Positions 1-8,100 of a stretch of 64,000 bases of DNA are shown in pieces. Origin of the DNA: Alphaproteobacteria bacterium. GTDB taxonomy: Bacteria > Pseudomonadota > Alphaproteobacteria > Rs-D84. The stretch lies in contig JAFVSL010000010.1 of the NCBI GenBank assembly GCA_017503725.1, positions 25,013 through 89,012 of the forward strand, given 5' to 3'. Below the pieces are notes generated by a model. It worked only from the letters and a program-made list of their open reading frames with translations. It did no database searches and had not been told where the DNA came from. The position numbers were made by a program, and so were the translations under genes. Every line of letters starts with the position of its first letter. Position 1 is the stretch's first letter.

Positions 1-13
1 TTGCTCATTTTGT

Positions 14-736
14 TTACAGTATCCTTGAATCACGTAAATGTTTTAAAATGCTTTTTTGGGTGCGCAACTGGCATTTGGCCATATATTCAGTGTATGCGCG
101 TTTGTCGCCATTTGCACGATTGCATATGGCGTCAATATACCCTTTTTTGTCTTCACGTTTGTTGAATGCAATTGGACGATATCCATTTTGCAACAATACC
201 CAATTCATAATCAGGCGGGCGGTGCGCTTGTTAAAGTCGTCAAACGGCTGTAACATAATTAAATCGTAATGTATGTCATATGCACGTGTGAAAACGTCGC
301 GTTTTGAATGGTTTAAATTATATACAATCTGGCGCAGATTGTATTCAATCATAGAACTGTCGGGGGCGTGATATGGAATACTGTCGACACTTATTTGCAT
401 TCTGGCGGTTGCAGTACGGAAATTATAGCCGTCGATATATGTATCTTTGCATAATATGTAGTGGATATTTCGAATTTCTTCGAATGTGATTTCTTTGTTA
501 ATGTTTGTAATTATATAGTCGTATGCCACCGCAATGTTTGCCATACTGGTATCATCCAGATCTTTTTTGTTTACAGGGCACAGAACTTTGGGTTCTTCTA
601 CGGCAATTTGTCGACGCAACCAGTATAAATTACGCGTGCGTTTAGTGGACGAAAAACTGTCAAAACATTCGTCCAATTCTTGGCGCGTTTGAATAATCTG
701 TTCTTTTATCGTTTGTTCTGGTTTACGTGGTGACAT
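14..736 (-). CDS. Fic-fold protein with degenerate active-site motif
   Basis: The 240-residue protein has the helical layout of Fic/Fido proteins, with the core motif at residues 163-174 reading QPFDDFNKRTAR. The canonical motif is HPFxDGNGRxxR: the catalytic His is Gln163 and both motif glycines are replaced (Phe168, Lys170), while Pro, Phe, Asn169, Arg171 and Arg174 remain. Fic enzymes normally transfer AMP or other nucleotides to protein hydroxyls; without the His this one is probably not a standard AMPylator. No (S/T)xxxE(G/N) inhibitory helix is obvious. The ATG has an AAGGGGG ribosome site just upstream. No partner is visible because the window starts here. Confidence 0.75.
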   Translation of the reverse strand: MSPRKPEQTIKEQIIQTRQELDECFDSFSSTKRTRNLYWLRRQIAVEEPKVLCPVNKKDLDDTSMANIAVAYDYIITNINKEITFEEIRNIHYILCKDTYIDGYNFRTATARMQISVDSIPYHAPDSSMIEYNLRQIVYNLNHSKRDVFTRAYDIHYDLIMLQPFDDFNKRTARLIMNWVLLQNGYRPIAFNKREDKKGYIDAICNRANGDKRAYTEYMAKCQLRTQKSILKHLRDSRIL

Positions 737-881
737 AATTGCCCCCTTTGGTTATTGTTACTATAAATATAGCCCTTAAATGCAATTTGTCAAGTTTTTT
801 GTTGTTTTTTATAAAATCGGGTTGAATGCGGGGCTGATTTGGGGTATGCTGTGTTTTGATAAAAACGAAAGGACGTGTTAT

Positions 882-2288
882 ATGTTGAAAAAACTGATTA
901 TTTTGTCGATTTTGCTGTTCCCGATGGTGGCGGATGCCGCACCTAAAAATAAGAAGAAGGAAGAGCCTGTTGTGCATCTGACGGATGAACAGATTTATCA
1001 AGAATTAAAGAAATTGGCCCTGGTGTTCGAGGTTGCGCGTGATAACTTTGTCGAAGAGGCCGATGAAAAAAAGATGTTAGAGGCCGCAATGAACGGTATG
1101 TTGGGTGCGCTGGATCCGCATTCTTCGTATTTGTCGGCCGATGATTTCAAGGAATTTAATGATAAATCCCAGGGGGAATTTGGGGGACTGGGGATTCAGA
1201 TTACCAGTGACCGTGGCGCGGTACGTGTAATTTCCCCGATTGATGATACGCCTGCGGACAAGGCCGGGATCAAGGCCGGTGACTATATCACCCACATTGA
1301 TGGTGAACAGGTCTTTGATTTAACGTTAAATCAGGCGGTGAAAAAGATGAAGGGGCGCCCCGGGACCAAGGTAAAATTGACCATTATTTCCGATGGCGAA
1401 GAAAAGACACTGACCCTGAAACGCGCGATTATCAAGGTGGAATCGGTCAAGCACGATGTAAAAACAATGGCGGATGCCGATCCAGATGACAAAGAAACAC
1501 CGAAAATTGGATATGTCAGAATTTCTGATTTTGGTGTAACGACCGCGCGTGATTTGAAAAAAGCACTGAAAGAATTGGAACAAAAAGATGTTATTGGTTA
1601 TGTCTTGGACGTGCGCAATAATCCCGGCGGTTATTTAACGGCGGCGATTGATGTATCTGATGCGTTCTTGGACGGGGGGGAAATTGTTTCAACCCGTGGC
1701 AAGGACAAGACAGATATAGAACGCAATTTTGCAACGCCGGGTGATCTGGCAAATGGTAAGCCGGTTGTGGTTCTTATTAACCACGGGTCTGCATCCGCAT
1801 CGGAAATTGTGGCCGGTGCATTACAGGATAATGGGCGGGGCCTGGTTATGGGATCGCAATCGTTTGGCAAGGGCAGTGTGCAACAACAAAAGCCGTTGGG
1901 TGATGGAACGGCGATTCATATCACGATTGCACGGTACTATACGCCGTCGGGGCGCTCGATTCAGAACGAGGGTATTACCCCCGATGTAGAGGTTTTACAT
2001 TCCAAGGTAGAGGTTCTGGAAAAGAAGGAAAGTTCTTATTCAGAGGCATCGTTTAAGAATTCGCTGAAAAATGAACAAACTGAAAAGAAAGATAAAAAGA
2101 AAGACAAGGATGATACGGATTCAGACGAAGATGATAAAGACTTAACAGATGAAGAAAAAGATGCGTTGGATTATCAGTTGCAGCGCGCGATGGATATGGT
2201 AATCGCAATGTCAAAAATGCAATCGCGTGCCAATGTCAGTCCAACAGACGCTTTGTCAATGACAGAAGAAAAGTCTGATAAGAAATAA
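882..2288 (+). CDS. ctpA: C-terminal processing peptidase, S41 family (CtpA-type)
   Basis: A 468-residue periplasmic serine protease. Residues 1-20 form a signal peptide ending ADA. A PDZ domain follows (VRVISPIDDTPADKAGIKAGD region), then the S41 core with the catalytic Ser in GSASASE and the Lys in SFGKGSVQ. The C-terminal about 90 residues are a charged Lys/Asp/Glu-rich linker and an alpha-helical tail. The family cleaves C-terminal tails of periplasmic and cell-wall proteins by a Ser-Lys dyad. I chose ATG 882 rather than an in-frame ATG at 780 because it has GAAAGGA upstream and begins the signal peptide. It is monocistronic and closed by a strong hairpin. Confidence 0.9.
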   Translation: MLKKLIILSILLFPMVADAAPKNKKKEEPVVHLTDEQIYQELKKLALVFEVARDNFVEEADEKKMLEAAMNGMLGALDPHSSYLSADDFKEFNDKSQGEFGGLGIQITSDRGAVRVISPIDDTPADKAGIKAGDYITHIDGEQVFDLTLNQAVKKMKGRPGTKVKLTIISDGEEKTLTLKRAIIKVESVKHDVKTMADADPDDKETPKIGYVRISDFGVTTARDLKKALKELEQKDVIGYVLDVRNNPGGYLTAAIDVSDAFLDGGEIVSTRGKDKTDIERNFATPGDLANGKPVVVLINHGSASASEIVAGALQDNGRGLVMGSQSFGKGSVQQQKPLGDGTAIHITIARYYTPSGRSIQNEGITPDVEVLHSKVEVLEKKESSYSEASFKNSLKNEQTEKKDKKKDKDDTDSDEDDKDLTDEEKDALDYQLQRAMDMVIAMSKMQSRANVSPTDALSMTEEKSDKK

Positions 2289-2316
2289 AAAAACGGGGAT
2301 TAAACCCCGTTTTTTA
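2287..2316. terminator. Bidirectional rho-independent terminator
   Basis: The stem AACGGGG/CCCCGTT has a 6-nt loop, with an A-run before and a T-run after, so it can end ctpA on + and the converging small gene on -. Confidence 0.85.
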
Positions 2317-2685
2317 ATGTTGTTTTGCATATTTGCGGAAAGGGCTGTCTTGTGGTGTTGGCATTTTTGCCACGTCCACAATTGACGTCAGTACACGAAT
2401 ATATGTGGAATTTGGCGCGCCGGCATCTTGAATGTTTAATTTAATACCAGATTTTACAGCCTCATAAATTTCAGTTATGGTTGGTTGAAACCGTTCGTCG
2501 ATAATGTCATCCGGACAGTCAACATATATTGTTAATGTTTTTGTCGCAGATTTTTTTGCGTCTGCAATTGCGTCCGTGATTGCGGTCCGCAATTTGTTTA
2601 GTTCTATAATATCTTGTTCACGTATGGAATCAAACAAGTATATGGTTGATCCGGCTGTGTGAAGATTTGCGTAATTTCTTTGCAT
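2314..2685 (-). CDS. Hypothetical protein, 123 aa
   Basis: A soluble protein of alternating helix and strand character with no signal peptide or membrane segment. I do not recognise a family. The start ATG has CAGGGA upstream and a clear sigma70 promoter (TTGACA, 17 nt, TATATT) at 2714-2742. It converges on ctpA and shares its terminator. It lies downstream of pbpC on the same strand but has its own promoter. Confidence 0.7.
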   Translation of the reverse strand: MQRNYANLHTAGSTIYLFDSIREQDIIELNKLRTAITDAIADAKKSATKTLTIYVDCPDDIIDERFQPTITEIYEAVKSGIKLNIQDAGAPNSTYIRVLTSIVDVAKMPTPQDSPFRKYAKQH

Positions 2686-2713
2686 CGAATTTTCCCTGTT
2701 CTTTGTTACTGAT

Positions 2714-2742
2714 AATATAGTACAAAAAAACCAATTGTCAAT
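2714..2742 (-). promoter_or_regulatory. Sigma70-type promoter for the 123-aa gene
   Basis: On the minus strand TTGACA (2737-2742) and TATATT (2714-2719) are 17 nt apart. The stretch closely resembles the promoter of the S8 protease gene at 13531-13558 (TTGACA...TTTTGTACTATATT). Confidence 0.7.
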
Positions 2743-2749
2743 ACATAAG

Positions 2750-5131
2750 TTATTTTATTACGCTGAAATCAATGGATGTGCCCGTGCCGTCTTCGGTTGC
2801 AATGCGGACGGTGTGGTGGCCAATTGTAACGTTGTGTATCAATTTTTCACCAGACTTTGTTGTCCCCAGGGTTTTATTATCTAAAAACCAGAATATTTTC
2901 GCAGATGGGGTGGGGGATACGGCCATAAATGATATTGGCGTGGTATCTTGGTCAGATGTTATAACAACCTGGGTTGCGGGGGCCGGGGATATGATGACGG
3001 GGGTGTGATTTTTATGTGATACTGTGTCCAGGTCGCATCCCGGCATAAACGGTGGCGGGGTGTTGCGTTCAATTCCCGCGCGACGAAACATATCCAAGAA
3101 TTCTGCATCCCAAAATTCATAAACCGCCATATGTGTTGTGTCGGGATTGTTGGTACAGGCGCGACGGTTACTGGCATTATCAATGGCAATGGCGCGATAT
3201 ATCGGGGATGTGTCAATTGGTGATACGCCTGGGATAAAATATGCCGGGATGGATTTGGGACAGTGTGGGCCCGCAATTCCACCGACGCGGTCACACATAT
3301 CAATTTGTGTTATGTTTAAATCGTCACGTAAAAAATTATTGTTTGTAACCGGGGTCCCACGTGATTGGTTGTATGCGATGACCGAATCGGCCAGTGCAAA
3401 ATATATTGGTGCGGCGGTGCGGGCGCCACTGAATGCATTATTGGGTGTTCCGTCAAAGTTTCCAACCCACACGATTAAGACATAGTCGCCAAATATCCCC
3501 GCCGTCCAGGCATCTCGAAATGATGATGAGGTTCCCGTTTTCCAATAGTGTTTGATATTATCATCTGGGGCGCGACGGGTGTATGGGATATGTGTGGTGT
3601 TTGTGCGCTGGCGCCCCAGCATATCAAGCGTTATAAAGAAGGCCTCTGGTGATAAAAGGTTGTTGATTTCTTGGTTGGGCGAATCGGCGCGTGTGCGAAT
3701 TTTGCGACGTTCCCCCAGGTTTGCCATTGTTGCATAAATGTCGGCTAATTCGAACATTGAAACCTCGGCCCCGCCCAGGGCGATTGATATTCCGTAATGC
3801 GATGGGGGGTTAAGATTGCCAACCCCGGAATCTGCAAGTAAATTATAGAATTTATTTATGCCAATCTTTTGAACCAGGCCAATTGCCGGAATGTTTCGCG
3901 AATGGGTCAATGCGTCACGTGCCAAGACCGGTCCATAAAATCCGCCGTCTGAATTTTCGGGCGCGTATACGCCAAAGTTTATTGGGGCGTCACGTAACAA
4001 TGTCATTGAATGAATATATCCCGCATCTGTGGCGGCGGCATAAATTAGTGGTTTTAAGGTGGAACCGGGACTGCGCCGGGCGTGGACACCATCGTTTTGA
4101 CCGTATATAGACGCATCAAAGAAATCAATAGAACCAATATGTGCCAATACATCCATTGTTTTATAATTCACCAATATAGCGGCCGCGTTTTTTACCCCAA
4201 TACCCCGTCTGGATGCAATCTGTGTCACAAGGGTGCGTTCCAGGCGTTGCTGTAAATCTAAATCCAGGGTTGTTTTTATGTGTGATGGTGATTTCCAACT
4301 GGAATCATCGTGTGCGATTTCGTGATTGATAAAGTGTGGTGCATAAAATGGCAGGTCGCGCAAACCATACACATTTAGTGGCATTTGCGACAGTGTAATT
4401 AAATCGCCATCATCATCATATTTTTGCCGCCAGCGTTTCACCAGGTGTTGTCGCATATGCCACATTGTATTCAATCCGTCCGTCGTGTTCAGACCGCGAT
4501 TACGCGGATTTTGCGGGATGGTTGATAATGTAATCGATTCGATTGTGGATATATCTGATGGGGCGCGGTGAAAATAAATCAGTGATGCGGCGGCAACCCC
4601 TTCGATGTTGCCTCCGTACGGGGCCAGGTTTAAATATGCTTCAAGAATTTCGGATTTGGAATAAAATGCGTCCAGATAAATTGCCGTGGCAATTTGTACC
4701 AATTTGCCGCGCAAAGTTTTTGTATCAAGATTATATTTCAGACGTGCAACCTGCATCGTGATTGTTGATGCGCCGGCGGTGTCGGTATCGCCGGCAATAT
4801 AATTTCTTGCCGCACGAAATAGGGGGATTGGGTTTATCCCGGGGTGGATATAGAAATATTTGTCTTCGTATAAAACGGTGGCGCGAATTATGTCAGGATT
4901 TATTTCAGACAGGGGTGTAAACACCCGGTACTTTTCATCCGACGACAGGGTCAAGCGCATCAGTTGGCCGTGTCTGTCATAATATGCACGGGAAAAATCT
5001 GTGTCCGACAGCAGGGGTGGCGTAAATAATATTCTTATACCAAGGTACAGCATAACCAGGGCGCCAATAAAAACACTCAGTTTTTTGTGACGATAATAAA
5101 AGCGCTTTATGTGTGTAAAAAACTTAGTCAT
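2750..5131 (-). CDS. pbpC: Penicillin-binding protein 1C (glycosyltransferase/transpeptidase)
   Basis: A 793-residue bifunctional peptidoglycan synthase. There is one N-terminal membrane anchor (about residues 17-33), then a GT51 glycosyltransferase domain (EDKYFYIHPGINP; GASTITMQVARL), then a transpeptidase domain with the SxxK motif in SPGSTLKP, an SRN motif and KTG in WKTGTSSSFRDAW, then a C-terminal beta domain of the BiPBP_C type. It overlaps the end of the alpha-2-macroglobulin gene by 8 bp and is surely translated with it. That pairing is the known bacterial arrangement in which the macroglobulin traps attacking proteases while PBP1C repairs the wall. Confidence 0.93.
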   Translation of the reverse strand: MTKFFTHIKRFYYRHKKLSVFIGALVMLYLGIRILFTPPLLSDTDFSRAYYDRHGQLMRLTLSSDEKYRVFTPLSEINPDIIRATVLYEDKYFYIHPGINPIPLFRAARNYIAGDTDTAGASTITMQVARLKYNLDTKTLRGKLVQIATAIYLDAFYSKSEILEAYLNLAPYGGNIEGVAAASLIYFHRAPSDISTIESITLSTIPQNPRNRGLNTTDGLNTMWHMRQHLVKRWRQKYDDDGDLITLSQMPLNVYGLRDLPFYAPHFINHEIAHDDSSWKSPSHIKTTLDLDLQQRLERTLVTQIASRRGIGVKNAAAILVNYKTMDVLAHIGSIDFFDASIYGQNDGVHARRSPGSTLKPLIYAAATDAGYIHSMTLLRDAPINFGVYAPENSDGGFYGPVLARDALTHSRNIPAIGLVQKIGINKFYNLLADSGVGNLNPPSHYGISIALGGAEVSMFELADIYATMANLGERRKIRTRADSPNQEINNLLSPEAFFITLDMLGRQRTNTTHIPYTRRAPDDNIKHYWKTGTSSSFRDAWTAGIFGDYVLIVWVGNFDGTPNNAFSGARTAAPIYFALADSVIAYNQSRGTPVTNNNFLRDDLNITQIDMCDRVGGIAGPHCPKSIPAYFIPGVSPIDTSPIYRAIAIDNASNRRACTNNPDTTHMAVYEFWDAEFLDMFRRAGIERNTPPPFMPGCDLDTVSHKNHTPVIISPAPATQVVITSDQDTTPISFMAVSPTPSAKIFWFLDNKTLGTTKSGEKLIHNVTIGHHTVRIATEDGTGTSIDFSVIK

Positions 5132-8100
5132 TGGTTGCGTTGATTACGTGAAATGCGGGTGCGTTGTTGGTGTCTGTACCAAATATGCCGGCGTTATAAA
5201 GCGACATTGCGCGAATCGGGGGAACCGCAAATGTGCCACCCGCCGTCAGTTGTGCACGATAACTAAATGATTTTTCATAACGATTTAAATCTGTATAAAT
5301 GACGACCCGGTCTTCGCGGATTTCAGAAAATTCCGCATCCCCTGAAATATCTTCGGCAACAAAGCCCCCAGGTAACAGGTCCACAATCGCAACATTCGGC
5401 AGATGATTTGTACCACGTGCACGTGCGGTGATTTTTACATTAACAATATCCCCCAGATTGGCGTGTGTAATCTGATTCCCATCCATATCCAGGTATTCAC
5501 GAACAATTTCAATGCCATTTGATTTGTCGGTCACGTGGCGTGTAAATCCAGACTGAACAATTGCGTAATACAGTGGTGTGTTCACGCACGATGCACAGCT
5601 TATTTTTATCTTGTTTACATCGTCGGGCAATTCGGCAGATAATGTTCCCGCGATTTCAGTTGGCTTAATATTGTCTTGCGCGGATGCGATTGTGATGTCA
5701 TTGGCCGTAACTGTGCCATTTGGCGTCCCGCCCAGGGCCATTATAATGCGTGCAGATGTGTATGCGTCATAATTCCCAGAATTTATGTAACCATTTATAG
5801 CGTTGCCCAAATCGTTAATTGGTCTGTTGAAAAAGCGATTCGATATATGAATATACATTGCATCATCGGATACATTATTTTCGTATGTTGTGTTGTATTT
5901 GAACTTGCTGGATTTAGACATACGATATTTGTCAATTAGTTCGTTGGCGGATGTGGATTGCTTCATCATTTCAAGTGATGCGGCAATATATGCCCCGGAT
6001 ATGGTTGCATCCCAATTACGCATATTTTGATTTGCGTATTCTTGGAATTTATCAATGTATGCCGTTGTTACAAATCCATTTTGTGTAATGTTGTAAATTG
6101 CATATGCTAATGCGCGTGCAGATGCATCATCTGTGATTGTCTGGGTCGCATATTGTCGCAGAAAATCAATTGCCCGCCCCAGCATAGTATCAGGTATGCT
6201 GAATCCGTTTTCGTTTGCCAGGCTTAGGAAATTTACCACATACGCGGTTAGATTTACCGTGTCGGGTGTTGTTGATAGGCCGTCTTGATTCGATGCCCAT
6301 AATGCAAAAGAACCATTGTCGTTTTGGCGATTGCGCAGGGTGTTTATTGCGCTGCTGATTTGTTTTGCAGACAAATCATAATTTGTTCCCAAAATCGCAT
6401 TATGTGGCATCAGTGCATATGGCATCGCGCGTGATACAATCTGTTCGGTACACGGAAATTCATAATTATTCAGGTATTCAAATAATGGGCGCGCCAGGAC
6501 GGTTGGCTGATTGGATACATATATTTTACGGCTTGATTTTTCTGGATACAAATCGATTTGAAAATCAGAAATCTTTATTTCAGATTTGGGGATTGTGCCG
6601 GTCTTGATATCCGTGATAAATGGTGTGGTTGGTCGTACAGACAGTGTCGCATTCATTGCACGATTTAATAGTGGCAGGCCATTATCATTCAATGCCATCG
6701 CGTTAATTGTTATTTCAGATGCCATCGGAACGTCGTTTGCGCGTACATTAAATACGAACAGTTGTTGGGCATCATTGGCAATTTGGCTGGTCTTGGTTGC
6801 ATTTGACGTCAGGGATAAACTGTCGGATACAACGGCGTCTGTCTGGATTGTTGCCACATCCCCCAGGTTGCTAAGGTTTGTAATAACCGCATTCACATCA
6901 AACGTGTCATTTGGGGCAACAAATGTTGGCGCCGTCATAGATATAATCAGGGGACTTTGCACCGTTGTGGTTATATCGTTTGCACCGATTGCGTTATCGT
7001 TCGCGGCAATGGCAAAGATTTTTAATGCGCCGTTAAAATCATCGGGAATATCAAATGTTATTTGTTCGGGCGTGTGGGCGTTGGTGTTTCGTATCCCCGA
7101 ATAAAACGCAACCGGTTTGGCGGCACGACGTGCAAATGGATTAACCAGGGCCGCAGACAATTCTTCAAACGCGCCACCATCATAATCACCACCACCGGTT
7201 TTTGCAAATTCACGCAGGATTTTATATTCCGGTAACAGTAATGATAATATCTGGAATGTTTCCACATTCAGGGCATATTTTTGAAAGAAGTAATTGATTG
7301 GATTGGGGATTTTATGTCGTGCGACCTGTATAATCCCTTCGTCGATGGCGAAAAGCATTATGCGACCAGATTTATTTGTTTCGTAATCAATCGTCAATTT
7401 GTTATCGCGTATTGTCTTTGGGGCGGACAGCTTTATATCGATTGTACGGTTGTCTATATTGGTTTTGAATGGAATCACGGCATAGGTGTATGGTGATGTA
7501 AATATATCGCGGGAATTGATGTCGCGAACATAAGATACGTTTATGTAACCGGTGCCTTCGAATTCAGATGGAATGGTTATTTTATGTGTCGAAGATGTTG
7601 TTTGTGCGTTAAACCATTTATAGGCATAGACACGTTCGCGTTCAATCGTAATCAGGCCTGACCCCGTATATGGTGCGGTAATGTTTACAGATATTTCATC
7701 GCCCGGTGCATATGTGTCAGAATCCAGTTTGATTGATAAATCTGCGTTGGTGTCGGTGGCCAGGCTTGTATTTTCATCGCCCGCAACAAAATATTCTATG
7801 TTGGCCAGAATGCGTTCGGCAGAATCCATAATTTGCAGGAAATATGTACCCGGTGTTTCGGTATTGATTGGCAGGCTTAACCCATTTTCACCAATTGTTA
7901 TATTTGTTTGCGATATCATATTGTCGCGTGTCGTTGTTTGATATTTGTAATAGTTGTTATAGTCTTTTATTAAACTGGTTAATGTTTCGCGACGAATTAC
8001 ACGGGCGGTTAAATCGTTCGCAATAATTGGCTGGGCTGTATGATCCAGCGCAATCAGATTTACGTTGCGTTCAGCATTTCTGTTTATATATTTCAGATCA

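Noticed and set aside
723..1001. A 92-codon minus-strand frame
   Set aside because: It overlaps the ctpA start and the Fic promoter region and has no coding character.
6586..7104. A 172-codon plus-strand frame inside the alpha-2-macroglobulin gene
   Set aside because: Antisense shadow without a ribosome site; the macroglobulin reading is certain.
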